This document shows positions 1-10,736 of a stretch of DNA of 64,000 bases, piece by piece. Positions within the stretch are counted from its first letter, which is position 1, and every line of letters starts with the position of its first letter. Position numbers and translations under genes: made by a program. Below the pieces are notes generated by a model, which was not told where the DNA came from, did no database searches, and saw only the letters and a program-made list of their open reading frames with translations. Source of the stretch: DASXKD01 sp963703605 (lineage in GTDB: Bacteria; Actinomycetota; Actinomycetes; Streptosporangiales; Streptosporangiaceae); the NCBI GenBank assembly GCA_963703605.1, contig CAVPFC010000051.1:186001-250000 (forward strand), written 5' to 3'.

Positions 1-1104
1 CGATGAAGAACCGCTGGATCGGGATGGCGGTGCCGGGCGTGGGGCCGCTGCCCCAGGTGGTGCCCGACGAGTTGTGCTGCACGGCCGGCACGAAGACGCT
101 GTAGTTCCCGGCAGAGTCCTGCTGCAGGAACGGCTCCTCCTGGGTGACCGGGCTGGTCGGCCAGCGTCGTGTACTGGCCGCCCGAGCCGAAGTTCTGCGC
201 GGGCGCGCCCGACGTCACCGGAGAAGACCTGGTTCCAGACGCCGTTGGTCCAGCCGTCCAGGTTGCTGTTCCGGACGACGAACTGCTGCTGAGTGCCGTT
301 GAGCACGGTGCTGCCGGAGAACTGCGAGTCGGCGATGAAACCGCCGCTGGAGTAGCTCGGCGCCGAGCAGTAGTCCTCCAGCGACGTGAACCCGTTGACG
401 TCCACCCGCCGCACGGGGGAGGCCTGGGACGTCGCCCAGAACTCGGCCGTCTGCGAGCACGGGGCGCCCGGCGGCGGCGCCGGGAAGTTGATGGTCAGGT
501 TGGACAGCGACCGCCAGAAGTTCACCAGCGCGGTGCAGCTGCCGGCGCTGCACTGGTTGAACGAGTCGACGGCACCGTTGATGACGACGTCGCCCGGCGA
601 GGCACCCAGCCCGGCCACGCTGGTGTAGTAGCCGACCTGGAAGAACAGCGGGTCGGCGGCCGAACCGTAGGTGCCCGGCTCGAACAGCAGCGCGTAACGC
701 TGGGTACCGAACTGGTTGCCGACCTGCTGGCTGGCGATCGAGTCGACGGTGGCCTGGATCTGACTCTGCGGCATGCTCGGGGTGAAGATGTAGACGTTCG
801 GGCCGAAGTTGGGCGCGCCCGCCGGATGAACCGCCGGCCGCATGAGTGCGGGGGCGGGCGCAGGCCGGGGGCGGGCGCGAAGCACGGGGGCGGGAAGAGC
901 GGAGCGCGGGGGCGGGGCAAGCAGAGCGTGACGGCCCGCGGTGTGGTGGGCCGGGCTGGCCAAGGCCGCCGAAGCCGTGCCTAAGGCAGGAACCAGGCAG
1001 CCGGCCGTCACCGCAGCTGCTATGAGTGCACTACGCAGCCGGGTTCCCGGACGCCTGCGATCGGCTCGGTGGGTTCCGGGGATGCTGTGCCGAGTTGCTG
1101 TCAT
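1..1104 (-). CDS. Secreted right-handed beta-helix protein, 5' part, cut by the window edge and frameshifted
   Basis: Translation from the ATG at 1104 gives a basic N-terminus, a hydrophobic stretch and an Ala-rich cleavage region (signal peptide, about residues 1-48), then a Pro/Arg/Ala linker and a mature domain starting near NFGPNVYIFTPSMPQ. Repeated short beta-strand-like turns rich in Gly, Asn and Ser suggest an extracellular beta-helix; actinomycete relatives are often mislabelled adenylyl cyclase or coagulation factor 5/8 type. The frame is lost twice, near 218-228 and near 150-156; each time skipping one base restores homologous-looking sequence (APAQNFGSGGQYTTLADQP, then VTQEEPFLQQDSAGNYSVF). 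The linker is encoded by a G-rich repeat shared with 60004-60033. The 3' end lies outside the window. The substrate is unknown. Confidence 0.6.
   Translation of the reverse strand, partial: MTATRHSIPGTHRADRRRPGTRLRSALIAAAVTAGCLVPALGTASAALASPAHHTAGRHALLAPPPRSALPAPVLRARPRPAPAPALMRPAVHPAGAPNFGPNVYIFTPSMPQSQIQATVDSIASQQVGNQFGTQRYALLFEPGTYGSAADPLFFQVGYYTSVAGLGASPGDVVINGAVDSFNQCSAGSCTALVNFWRSLSNLTINFPAPPPGAPCSQTAEFWATSQASPVRRVDVNGFTSLEDYCSAPSYSSGGFIADSQFSGSTVLNGTQQQFVVRNSNLDGWTNGVWNQVFSGDVGRARAELRLGRPVHDAGRPARSPRRSRSCSRTLPGTTASSCRPCSTTRRAPPGAAAPRPAPPSRSSGSSS
866..895. repeat. 30-bp G-rich repeat, copy A
   Basis: This 30-base segment matches 60004-60033 at 29 of 30 positions and lies in the same orientation. 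Both hold runs of four to five G separated by C and short spacers. Copy A is inside the linker-coding part of the secreted protein; copy B is intergenic. The G-runs could form a quadruplex on the plus strand. Confidence 0.6.
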
Positions 1105-1149
1105 GGCTGGTCACGCCTCCGTGCTGGGCTAATGTACTGGTGGGGTGTG

Positions 1150-1177
1150 GCCCGCCCCCGGTTTCCCAGGGGCGGGC
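1150..1177 (-). terminator. Hairpin after the binding-protein gene
   Basis: A 9-bp GC-only stem (1150-1158 with 1169-1177) and a 10-base loop lie just past the stop of the family-5 binding protein and ahead of the secreted-protein gene. There is no T-tract, as is common for actinomycete terminators. Confidence 0.45.
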
Positions 1178-1195
1178 CCGCTTGCCTCGCCGAAC

Positions 1196-2891
1196 TCAGC
1201 GAGGCGTCAGGTGCAAGATGACGACCTCGTCGGTGCCCGTGCCGGCGTTGTTGTTGGTGCCGGACGGCTGTCCCGACTCGTACGGATTCGACTGCGTCGG
1301 CCAGCCGACCCAGTGCTGGGAGTTGTACTCGAACCAGTCCGATGCCGTGGTGATCGGGATCACCGGCAGGTTCGCGGCCACGTAGTTCTCGATCGGCATG
1401 AGGGCGGCCGCCTGCTGCGGCACCGTCGAAGCTCCGGCCACCTTGGCCAGGGCAGCGTCGATGGCCGGGTTGTTCAGCCGCTCGTAGTCGCCGGTGGCGG
1501 CGGTGCCCTTGTCCAGCGCACTGTCCAGCCAGTTGTCGTAGAGGTTGTACGGCGTGATGCCGCCATTGGACCAGTGCTCGGCCAGGGAGAAGTTGCCGTT
1601 ACCCATGTCGGCGTTCCACGCGTTCACGCTGATGCCCTGGAACGTCGCGTCGATGCCCGCGTTCCTCAGTTCCTGGGCGGCGATCGAGCCGACCTCGGCG
1701 TAGTCGGTGTAGGCGGACGGGCTGATCAGCGTCACCGAGACGGTCTTGCCGCCCTTCTGGAAGAAGCCGTTGGCGCCCTTGGTGTAGCCGGCGTTCTTCA
1801 GCACCGTCTGGGCGGCGGCCGCGTTGCCGCTGGCGGATACGGTCTTCGAGGCGACCGGCGAACTCCAGGCGGTGTAGGTCGGCAGCGTGATGCCGGTGGC
1901 GTTGAGCACCGGGTTCTCCAGGCCCGCCTCGCCCTCGGAGGCGAGCACCGTGCGGTTCACCGCCAGGCTGATCGCCCTGCGGACCGCTAGCTGGTTGGTC
2001 GGCCACTTGTTCAGGTTCGGGATGAAGGCGTTCGAGCTCCCCGGCGCCTCCCAGTAGTGGTGGTAGGCCGGCGCCTTGGCCACGAAAGCCTTCTGCAGGC
2101 CGGGGATGAAGTTGCCGGTCCAGTCGATCTGCCCGGCGAACAGCGCCGACAGCGCGCCGGTGTTGGAGGTGTAGACCGGGAAGTAGACGTTGGTGACCTT
2201 GGCCATCGACGCCTGCCAGTAGTCGGCGTTCTTCGTCAGCGTGAAGCCCTGCGGGGTGAAGGTCTTGAGCTTGTAGGGCCCGGTGCCGACCGGGTTGGGG
2301 TTGGTGAAGGTGGCCGGGTTGCCGGCCTTGCTCCAGATCGCCTGCGGCAGGATCGGCACGCCCGCGATCTCCTGGAGGTTGGTGTACTGCGGCCGTCGGG
2401 AACGTCAGCGTGACCGTGTTGCCCGAGGTGCTCACGGTCGAGATTGGCAGCCCGCCGAGGTTGATGGACGCGTTCTTCTTCACCAGGTTGTAGGTGAACG
2501 CGACGTCCGCCGGCGTCATCGGCGTGCCGTTGTTGAACTTCACACCCTGCCGGATCGTGAAGGTGACCGCCTTGCCGCCGTTCGACCATGTGTACGCCGT
2601 GGCCAGCCACGGGTAGTACTTGGGCGGCGCGGCGAGGTCGAACTGGAGCAGCGGCTCGTAGATGAGCCCGTCCGCGCCCATGCCCCAGATGGCCTGGGTG
2701 GCGATGAACGGGTTGAACGCCTGGGTGATCGTGCTTTCCGGCGAGCTCTCCATGGTGAGAGTCGGCGTGGAACTCGAACTCGATGAGCTCGGTGAGCTGC
2801 TCGACGAGCCGCATGCGGCCACCCCGGCCGCAAGGATGGCCACTGCGCTGACAGCGACCAGCTTTCTAGGGCCTCGGAATCTCCTGATCAT
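1196..2891 (-). CDS. ABC transporter family-5 (Opp/Dpp type) substrate-binding lipoprotein, frameshifted
   Basis: This would be a lipid-anchored extracellular binding protein of about 564 residues, the usual size for the family. The N-terminus is a type II signal peptide with a VAAC lipobox, followed by a Ser-rich linker. The mature part shows family-5 hallmarks such as NPFIATQAIWGMGADGLIYE, FTIRQGVKFNNGTPMTPADV and VGTGPYKLKTFTPQGF. The N-terminal frame breaks near 2385-2400; skipping one base continues into QYTNLQEIAGVPILPQAIW. It is the last gene of the LacI-permease-ATPase operon. Family-5 proteins bind peptides or oligosaccharides; the adjoining beta-glucosidase favours a beta-glucoside or cello-oligosaccharide. 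The frameshift is either a sequence error or recent inactivation. Confidence 0.85.
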
Positions 2892-2955
2892 TTTCGTTTC
2901 CTGTCGTCGTGAAGGTCAGGTAGTCCCCCGATGTGTGCGGAGGTCGGCTAGCTCG

Positions 2956-4016
<1,061 letters not shown>

Positions 4017-4020
<4 letters not shown>

Positions 4021-5070
4021 TGGTCGGCTCCCGCACTCGCTGGTGCCGGGCGGTCCGGGATGCGTGGCGGCGGCGTGCCGGGCAGGACGAAGGGGCAGGC
4101 GGTCAGGTGCGCGGGGTCGGCAGGGGACGCGACCGGGGCCATGATCATGTCGACGCTGGTGCAGCGTTCCGTGCCATAGCCGCAGCGGGGCAGGAACGGG
4201 CAGCCTGGCGGCGGATCCTGCAGGTCGGGCGGCGAGCCGGGAATGCCGGCCAGGTCACGGCGCGCACCACGCAGCGACGGGAACGAGTTGAGCAGGCCCC
4301 TGGTGTAGGGGTGCGCGGGCTCGCGAGCGATCTTCTGTGCCGTGCCGGTCTCCAGCAGCTGCCCGGCGTACATCACCGCGATCCGGTCGGCGAGCTCGAG
4401 CAGCAGGGACAGATCGTGGGTGATGAAAAGGATCGAGAAGCCGAGCTGGTCCTTCAGCTCCACGATCTGGGTGAGGATGTCGCGCTGGACCACCACGTCG
4501 AGCGCGGTGGTCGGCTCGTCCATGATGACGACTTCCGGATCGGTGGCCAGCGCCATCGCGATCATCACCCGCTGCCGCATACCGCCGGACAGCTCGTGCG
4601 GATAGCTGCGCAGCCGTGAGCGCGGGAATGCCGACGAGGTCGAGCAGCGACGCTGCCTTGTCCCGGGCGTCCTGCCGGGACATCCGCAGATGGGCGTGGA
4701 TGACGTCGAGCAGCTGATCGCGGACGTTGAGCACCGGGTTCAGCGCGTTCATCGCGCTCTGGAACACGATGGCGATCTCGCGCCAGCGCAGCCGCCGCAG
4801 CTCGTCGCCGTCTAGCTGGAGCATCTCCAGGGGCGTGGCGGCGCGCCGGCCCTGGTACCGCACGCTGCCGTTCGTGATGAGCGCGGGCGCCCGGAGCAGG
4901 CGGCAAGCGCCGTACGCGAGCGTGGACTTGCCAGAGCCGCTCTCGCCGACCAGGCCGACCACCTCGCGTGCGTAAAGCTGCAGATTGACCTGCCGTACCG
5001 CCCGCACGTCGCCGCCGGGGGTCCGGTAGACAACGGAGAAGTCCTCGATAGCGAGCACTGGCCCGGTCAC
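4017..5070 (-). CDS. Dpp/OppD-type ABC transporter ATP-binding protein, frameshifted
   Basis: This is the second ATPase of the importer, about 350 residues if one extra base is skipped near 4619-4630. The first part carries Walker A (GESGSGKST) and the Q-loop (VFQSAMNALNPV). The second part, in another frame, carries RLRSYPHELSGGMRQR, Walker B (VVIMDEPTTALD), the H-loop (FITHDLSLL) and the oligopeptide-transporter C-terminus with CPFLPRCGYGTERC. All catalytic motifs are present, so the gene looks healthy apart from the shift. Its start overlaps the end of the DppC-like permease gene. The sequence as given would yield only a truncated product. Confidence 0.85.
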
Positions 5071-6126
5071 GGGAGCTCACCTCGCTCGCGGTCTTCGTCG
5101 AGGAGCGAGGTGCGGGAGAACGAGTGGAGGAAGCTGGCGAGCTGGCCGCGGGGCGGCGGGGGCGCCTGCAGCACCGGAGTCGGGTCGGTAGGCCGCAGCT
5201 TGCGCCAGGCGCCCGCGCTGGCGCTGCCCGCGTTCCGCAGCCGCGGGTTGCCGAGCTCGTCGATGCCGGTGTTCAGCAGGACGAGTGCGGTGCCGACGAG
5301 CGCCACGGCAAGCCCGGGTGGCACGAACCACCACCAGGCGCCCAGCTGGAGGGCCTGCTGGCTCTGCGCCCAGTAGAGCATCGAGCCAAGGCTCCAGCTC
5401 GTCAGGTCGGCAAGGCCGATGAAGGCCAGGGCGACCGAGGCGCCGATCGCGTAGAGCACCGTGTTCACGAAGCTCGCCGCGATCAGGCTCACCTCGTTCG
5501 GCACGATCTCGACAGCCAGGATCCGCCAGGTCGGCTCGCCGGTCTCCCGGGCGGCGGCGACGAAGTCGCGGCTGCGGATCGCCAGGGTCTGCGCGCGGAT
5601 CAACCGCGCCCCCCATGGCCAGCCGAGCCCGCTGAGCACGACGATGGTCGCCAGCTGGCCCTTCTGCGGCAGGTAGCCGAGCAGGATGATGAGCAGCGGC
5701 AGCGCCGGGATCACCAGGAACACGTTGGTGGCCAGGGACAGCACCTCGTCCCACGCACCGCCGAGGAACGCCGCCGACACGCCGACGACGATCGACAGCG
5801 CCGTCGCGATGACACCGACGCTGAGCGCCAGTTCCAGGGTGAGGCGGATGCCGACGAGAAGCTGGGACAGCACGTCCTGACCGCTCTGCGTCGTGCCGAG
5901 CAGGTGCGCGGCGTCCGGGGGATGCAGGGACAGGGCCGGCGCGGGGTTCTGGAACGAGGGGTCGTAAGGCGCGAGCATGCGGCCCGATGATGGCGGCGAG
6001 GATGAAGACGCCCATCAGGACCGCACCCACCTTGGCCTTGGTGGGCAGCCGCCGCCACAGCCCGGCCTGCCGGGGTGTTTCCGGGAGGGCCGCCGGCTCG
6101 GCGCTGACCGGGAGGGCAACGGTCAT
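5067..6126 (-). CDS. DppC-like ABC transporter permease, frameshifted near the N-terminus
   Basis: The start at 6126 gives a cytoplasmic N-terminus and first membrane helix (VGAVLMGVFILAAIIGP). The frame then shifts by one base near 5979-5984 and continues as MLAPYDPSFQNPAPALSLHPPD, the normal DppC-type sequence. The rest holds five more membrane segments and the loop that contacts the ATPases (RSRDFVAAARETGEP). The corrected length is about 352 residues. The start overlaps the stop of the DppB-like gene and the end overlaps the DppD-like start, so the operon is tightly coupled. A shortened translation from 5978 would lack helix 1. Confidence 0.87.
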
Positions 6127-7109
6127 CGGGCCCCCTCTCGCGCCCGCGCACGCGGATCGGCGACGACGATGATCATGTCGACGATCAGGTTGGCGAGCAG
6201 GACGGTGAAGGTGATCACCAGGAAGATGGCCTGCATCAGCGGGTAGTCGTTCGAGGTGACGGCGTTGAGCAGCAGCAGGCCTATCCCCGGGTAGGAGAAG
6301 ACGATCTCCATGACGATGGCCCCGGACACGACGAAGCCCAACGCGAGGCCGAACCCCTGAAGCTGGGGCAGGAGGGCGTTGCGGGTCGCGTACGTCCACA
6401 CGACCCGGCGGCTGGAAAGGCCCTTCGCCTGCGCGGCGAGCACGTAGTCCTCGCCGATCGTGGTGAGCATGACGTTGCGCATCTGCAGCATCCAGCCGGC
6501 CACCGACGCCAGGACGATGGTGAAGGCGGGGAGCAGCGAGTGGTAGAGGGCGCTGCTGATGAAGTCCCAGTGCCAGCCCGGTATCAGCCCTCCCGTGTAC
6601 CCCTGGCCTATCGGGAACACGTGGACGCGGACCGCGAGCAGTTCGAGCAGGATCAGCGCGAGGAAGAAGTAGGGCATCGCCTGGAAGAACATGAGCCCGG
6701 GCAGCACCCGGTCGAGCCAGCCCCCGTGCCGCCAGCCGGCCATGATGCCCAGGACGGTGCCCACGGCGAAGGCGATGACCGTCGCCGTGCCCACCAGGAT
6801 GATCGTCCAGGGGATCGTCTGCGCGAGCAGGCTCGACACGCTGGCGGGGTACTGGGACACGTCGGTGCCGAAGTTGAGGTGGCTGACGTCGACGAGATAC
6901 GCCCAGTACTGATGCCAGACCGAGCCGGGGTGGCCGACGCCGAGCATGGCCTCCAGCGCCCGGTAGGCCGACGGGGTCAGGTTCGGGAACTTCGACATGA
7001 TGGCCTGAACCGCGTTCCCGGGCATCGCCCGCGGGATGAAGAAGTTGATCGTCAGCGCTACCCAGGCCGCGACTAGATAGAAGATCACGCGGCGGACGAT
7101 GAAGGACAT
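6123..7109 (-). CDS. DppB-like ABC transporter permease
   Basis: 328 residues with six predicted membrane segments, the first at residues 5-25 (RRVIFYLVAAWVALTINFFI). The ATPase-contact loop is GEDYVLAAQAKGLSSRRV, followed by the typical ATRNALLPQLQGFGLALGF. It would form the membrane channel with the DppC-like protein. The gene begins ten bases after the LacI regulator stop and is intact, unlike its two downstream partners. Confidence 0.92.
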   Translation of the reverse strand: MSFIVRRVIFYLVAAWVALTINFFIPRAMPGNAVQAIMSKFPNLTPSAYRALEAMLGVGHPGSVWHQYWAYLVDVSHLNFGTDVSQYPASVSSLLAQTIPWTIILVGTATVIAFAVGTVLGIMAGWRHGGWLDRVLPGLMFFQAMPYFFLALILLELLAVRVHVFPIGQGYTGGLIPGWHWDFISSALYHSLLPAFTIVLASVAGWMLQMRNVMLTTIGEDYVLAAQAKGLSSRRVVWTYATRNALLPQLQGFGLALGFVVSGAIVMEIVFSYPGIGLLLLNAVTSNDYPLMQAIFLVITFTVLLANLIVDMIIVVADPRARAREGAR

Positions 7110-7118
7110 CGCCGGCTC

Positions 7119-8255
7119 CTAGTTCGGTGTGACCCGGCGTTGGCGCTGCGGCGGTGCAGCCGGGCCGGACGGGGGATGGCTGGCCCGCAGTGGCGGCACC
7201 GGACGCCGCGTCACGGTGCCGGGCGGGCAGCCACAGCTGGAGCGCAGCACCAGTTCGGTCGGCAGCAGTTCCACCTTCGGGCGCAGGCCCGGCCGGGCGA
7301 TGCGGTCCAGAAGGCGGGTGCACGCCCGCTCGCCGAGTAGGCGCATTGGCTGGTGGACAGTGGTGAGCGGAGGGTCATAGAGGCTCCCGGGGAAGATGTC
7401 GTCGAAGCCGACCACGGCCACCTGTTCCGGCACGCGCACCCCCGCTTTGGCGAAGGCCTGGAGCACCCCGATGGCCATTTGGTCGTTGGCGCAGACCATC
7501 GCGTCCGGCATCGCCTCGCCTCGCATGGCGAGCAGCTTCTCGCCCGCCTCTTCCCCGCTGGCGACGCTGAAGAGACCCTGCGACGAGCCGACGAGCTGGC
7601 AGTGCGGGTTGGCGGCCAGCAGCTCGTTGAGCGCGAGGCGCCGCTCCTTGGCGTCGGGAGCCGTTATCGGCCCGTCCACGTGGTACAGCCGGCGTCTGCC
7701 ATGGTCTTCGATAAGGTGCCGCAACAGCGCGGCCGAACCGGCCCGGTTGTCGGCGGTCACCACATCAACCGCCCGCTCCGCCGGGCTACCGGCGATGACT
7801 ACAACTGGCACCCTTTTGGCCAGCCGGGCCAGGTACTCCGACGGCACGATCCCCTCCCCGATCAGCAGGCCATCGACCTGCCCGGATAGGGAAAGGAGCC
7901 GAGGCAGGTCAGGGTCACCGGCCTCTTCGAGGTAAGTTATCAGCAACGACCATTTGTGGTGGCGAATGCGCGCCTCGACGCCGCGCAGTATCTCGTCGTA
8001 GAACAGCAGGCTCATGCTCTCGATGTCGTACTGCTGCCGCGGCGACTGGCGTTCCACGCACACCAGGCCGATCACGTTCTTGCGGCGGCGGGACAGGCTC
8101 TGCGCGGCACCGTCGGGGACGTAGCCGAGCTGGTCGATGACCTCCAAGACTCGCGCCCGGGTGCTGTCGCGCACCTTGTCCTGACCGTGCACGACCCTGG
8201 AAACCGTCGCGGTGGAGACGCCCGCAACCCGCGCGACGTCGTACAGGGTTACCAC
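7119..8255 (-). CDS. LacI-family regulator of the GH1/oligosaccharide operon
   Basis: 378 residues from a GTG start. The N-terminal helix-turn-helix reads VTLYDVARVAGVSTATVSRVV, followed by the hinge helix and a periplasmic-binding-like sugar domain (VGFDDIFPGSLYDPPLTTVHQ near the end). It is the first gene of the transporter operon and faces a GH1 beta-glucosidase gene. The intergenic region holds three TAAGCGCTTA-type operators at 8301-8356, so it most likely represses both its own operon and the glucosidase until a beta-glucoside binds. The ligand is inferred from neighbours, not seen. Confidence 0.93.
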   Translation of the reverse strand: MVTLYDVARVAGVSTATVSRVVHGQDKVRDSTRARVLEVIDQLGYVPDGAAQSLSRRRKNVIGLVCVERQSPRQQYDIESMSLLFYDEILRGVEARIRHHKWSLLITYLEEAGDPDLPRLLSLSGQVDGLLIGEGIVPSEYLARLAKRVPVVVIAGSPAERAVDVVTADNRAGSAALLRHLIEDHGRRRLYHVDGPITAPDAKERRLALNELLAANPHCQLVGSSQGLFSVASGEEAGEKLLAMRGEAMPDAMVCANDQMAIGVLQAFAKAGVRVPEQVAVVGFDDIFPGSLYDPPLTTVHQPMRLLGERACTRLLDRIARPGLRPKVELLPTELVLRSSCGCPPGTVTRRPVPPLRASHPPSGPAAPPQRQRRVTPN

Positions 8256-8300
8256 GGTGCCTGGCTACACAACATCGGGGAGTCCCCCATTGAGCCGGGT

Positions 8301-8356
8301 TCTAAGCGGTTACATCCTGATCTAAGCGCTTACATTAAGGAATCTAAGCGCTTACA
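8301..8356. promoter_or_regulatory. Triple LacI-type operator in the divergent lacI/GH1 promoter
   Basis: Three direct copies of TCTAAGCG(C/G)TTACA start at 8301, 8321 and 8343. The last two contain the perfect palindrome TAAGCGCTTA; the first has one change (GG for GC). Spacings of 20 and 22 bases place all three on about the same face of the helix. The consensus is the usual LacI/GalR half-site arrangement with a central CG. The array lies 45 bases upstream of the lacI start and about 95 upstream of the glucosidase start. Confidence 0.85.
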
Positions 8357-8450
8357 CTAGGACCCGGCCCGGGAGCCGTCAAGACCCGCGCGGCCGCGAG
8401 TGCCTCCCGGCTGGGCCGCCGAATCTGCGAGCGCCACGCAAGGAGGATTC

Positions 8451-9866
8451 ATGATCACATCGGAGTCCGGCACCGACGGTGCGCTGCCCTTCCCGCCGGG
8501 CTTCACCTGGGGCGCGGCAACGGCCGCCTACCAGATCGAAGGGGCGGCCCGCATCGACGGCCGGGGCGCATCGGTCTGGGATACCTTCAGCCGAACCCCG
8601 GGGAAAGTCCGCGGCGGCGACACCGGGGATATTGCTTGCGATTCCTACCACCGTTATGGCGAAGACGTCGCGATAATGGCGTCGCTCGGTCTCAACGCCT
8701 ACCGGTTCTCGATCTCGTGGCCGCGAGTCCAGCCCGGCGGGCGGGGTGCTGTGAACCAGAAAGGCCTCGACTATTACCGGGCGCTGCTCGATGAGCTGGG
8801 TGAGCGCGGCATCGTTCCGACCGCCACGCTCTATCACTGGGATCTTCCCCAGGAACTCCAAGACGAGGGTGGCTGGGCAGTGCGCAGCACCGCTGAGCGT
8901 TTTGCCGAGTACGCGGCCATCGTCGCGCAAGCGCTCGGCGACAGGATCACTCGCTGGGTCACCCTGAACGAGCCCCAAGTGGTGGCAAGCCACGGTTACC
9001 GCACCGGGGAGCACGCCCCTGGGGTGCAGGATCCCGCCGATGCCGCCGCCGCCACCCATCATCTGCTGCTCGGCCACGGGCTGGCCGCGCAGGCGCTGCG
9101 CGGCCTGACTCCGGCCGCCGCCGTGGGGATCACCCTGGACATCAATCCGGTCCAGGTGCTCGGAGAACTGCGGCTGGACAGCCTCGAACGGGCCAGGCTG
9201 GTCACCGAGGCCGAGCTCAACGGCCTGTTTCTCGAACCGTTGCTGTACGGCAACTACCCCGCTCAGGCGGGGCCGGCTCTCTTGCCGCCGGCCTCCCTCG
9301 TCGCCGCGGGTGACATGGAGACGATCAACCAGCCGCTCGATTTCCTTGGCGTCAACTACTACGCCCCCGTCTACCTGCGCGCCGGCAACCCCGCCGACCT
9401 CCGGCAGAACGAGGAACCGGCCCGCTGCGGCGTACCCGGCGTAGTGGAATACCGCCCCGGCTGGCTCGGCCGGACGCCGATGGGCTGGCTGGTGGACCCG
9501 GACGCGCTCTACGATCTCCTGCTGCGCCTGTCCAAGGACGCCCCAGGCCTGCCCCTGTACATCACCGAGAATGGCTGCGCCGCCGAGGACTACGTGAACC
9601 CGCAAGGCGAAGTGAATGACTCCGAACGCGTCACATATCTCCAACTGCACCTGGCAGCGGCTGCCCGCGCCATCAGGGATGGGGCAGCCCTCGCGGGCTA
9701 CTTCGTTTGGTCGCTGCTCGATAACTTCGAATGGGCATGGGGTTACCAGAAACGTTTCGGTATCGTCTTCGTAGATTTCGGCACCCAGCGCCGAATCCCC
9801 AAGTCAAGCGCCAAGTTCTACTCGGACGTCGTGCGCGCCAATGCCGTGCCCATGCCGGCCAGGTGA
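8451..9866 (+). CDS. Family GH1 beta-glucosidase
   Basis: 471 residues from the ATG at 8451, chosen because AAGGAGG lies at 8440-8446. It hydrolyses terminal beta-glucosides in the cytoplasm. The GH1 signature FPPGFTWGAATAAYQIEGA is near the N-terminus; the acid/base Glu is E174 in TLNEPQ and the nucleophile is E373 in ITENG. The C-terminal SLLDNFEWAWGYQKRFGI loop is typical. There is no signal peptide, so it should act on imported sugars. It diverges from the LacI-transporter operon and shares its operator region. Cellobiose or a plant beta-glucoside is the likely substrate. Confidence 0.95.
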   Translation: MITSESGTDGALPFPPGFTWGAATAAYQIEGAARIDGRGASVWDTFSRTPGKVRGGDTGDIACDSYHRYGEDVAIMASLGLNAYRFSISWPRVQPGGRGAVNQKGLDYYRALLDELGERGIVPTATLYHWDLPQELQDEGGWAVRSTAERFAEYAAIVAQALGDRITRWVTLNEPQVVASHGYRTGEHAPGVQDPADAAAATHHLLLGHGLAAQALRGLTPAAAVGITLDINPVQVLGELRLDSLERARLVTEAELNGLFLEPLLYGNYPAQAGPALLPPASLVAAGDMETINQPLDFLGVNYYAPVYLRAGNPADLRQNEEPARCGVPGVVEYRPGWLGRTPMGWLVDPDALYDLLLRLSKDAPGLPLYITENGCAAEDYVNPQGEVNDSERVTYLQLHLAAAARAIRDGAALAGYFVWSLLDNFEWAWGYQKRFGIVFVDFGTQRRIPKSSAKFYSDVVRANAVPMPAR

Positions 9867-10002
9867 GGCCGTGGGCAGATCCGGATCCTCGCTGTTGACG
9901 ATCATGAGCACGGTAGGGACATGCCGCTGCTTCTCGCCATGTCGGTTGCGCTCATCCCCATAGCGATCCGCTCCGTGCACTGAAGCCAAGGCGGCGCGGT
10001 TG

Positions 10003-10225
10003 GGCGGCTGCGGGATCGGCATGCGCAAGTGACATGACCCGAACTCTGCCCTTGCCATACGAGCGAGCGCTAGTTAGCATCGTTGTACGAACTAGCGCTC
10101 GTTAGTTCACTCGCCGACGAAGGAGCAGCCATGGGTGTCGTCGATCAGAACGTTGAGGTGGGGATTCTGGGTGCCGGATCAGGAAGGCCGCCGGCCAGTG
10201 GCCGTGCCTTCCTCGCGGGCGCGGC
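10003..10225. repeat. Direct repeat, copy 1: TetR 5' end, operators and leader
   Basis: About 220 bases here closely match 11498-11720 in the same orientation. The shared block holds, on the minus strand, the start of a TetR gene (MSLAHADPAAA), the two operator arms, a GAAGGAGC ribosome site and a leader whose translation is DQNVEVG-GAGSG-PP. In copy 1 the TetR coding part is only 11 codons long before homology ends, so this is the truncated duplicate; copy 2 is joined to the intact TetR gene. Confidence 0.85.
10061..10107. promoter_or_regulatory. TetR-type operator pair, copy 1
   Basis: Two inverted arms face each other: GAGCGAGCGCTAGTTAG at 10061-10077 and AACTAGCGCTCGTTAGTT at 10090-10107. 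Each arm is itself nearly palindromic around AGCGCT, the usual form of a TetR dimer site. The pair lies 24 bases before the PPOX-protein ATG. The same pair occurs at 11556-11599 beside the TetR gene. Confidence 0.75.
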
Positions 10226-10736
10226 CGCGGCTCGATCGCCGATGGCGTTGCCCGGGGAGCAGCGGCGCGGTCGCAGCATCGCCATGGGCAAGGCGGAACT
10301 GGACGCCTTCCTTACGAGGCAGCGCACGTGCCGGGTCGCGACCGCCGGCCAGGACGGCCCGCATCTGACACCGCTCTGGTACGTGTGGGATGGGACCGCG
10401 CTATGGCTGTACTCCGTGGTCAGGAGCCAGCGCTGGACCGACATTAGCCGTGACCGGCGGGTTGCGGTTCTCGTCGACGCCGGCGACGCGTACGGCGAAC
10501 TGCGCGGGGCTGAACTGCGCGGCGCGGCCGAGATCGTCGGTGAGGTGCCGCGGACAGGAAGGCCCGACGCCGGGCTGGCGGAGCCCGAGCGGCTTTACGC
10601 CCGCAAGTACGAAGGCACGGACGTGATGTACCACACCGGCCATCACGCCTGGCTGCGGCTGGCTCCTGACAAGATCACCAGCTGGGATTTCCGGAAGAAA
10701 GCCGCCTTTGCGGGGGATGCCCTCGACTTCGGCTGA
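10131..10736 (+). CDS. Pyridoxamine 5'-phosphate oxidase-fold flavin/F420-binding protein
   Basis: 201 residues from the ATG at 10131, which follows GAAGGAGC. The PPOX split-barrel domain begins near residue 53 (ELDAFLTRQRTCRVATAG) and continues through GPHLTPLWYVWDGTALWLYS and SQRWTDISRDRRVAVLVDAG. Such proteins bind FMN or F420 and often reduce small molecules. The first roughly 45 residues are not part of the family; they come from a leader shared with the alcohol dehydrogenase remnant at 11623, so MGKAELDAF at 10287 may be the ancestral start. The TetR-type operator upstream suggests control by the regulator at 10862-11530. Confidence 0.85.
   Translation: MGVVDQNVEVGILGAGSGRPPASGRAFLAGAAAARSPMALPGEQRRGRSIAMGKAELDAFLTRQRTCRVATAGQDGPHLTPLWYVWDGTALWLYSVVRSQRWTDISRDRRVAVLVDAGDAYGELRGAELRGAAEIVGEVPRTGRPDAGLAEPERLYARKYEGTDVMYHTGHHAWLRLAPDKITSWDFRKKAAFAGDALDFG

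Noticed and set aside
1..1104. Adenylyl cyclase
   Set aside because: This label is common for relatives, but the sequence is a secreted beta-helix type with a signal peptide and no cyclase motif.
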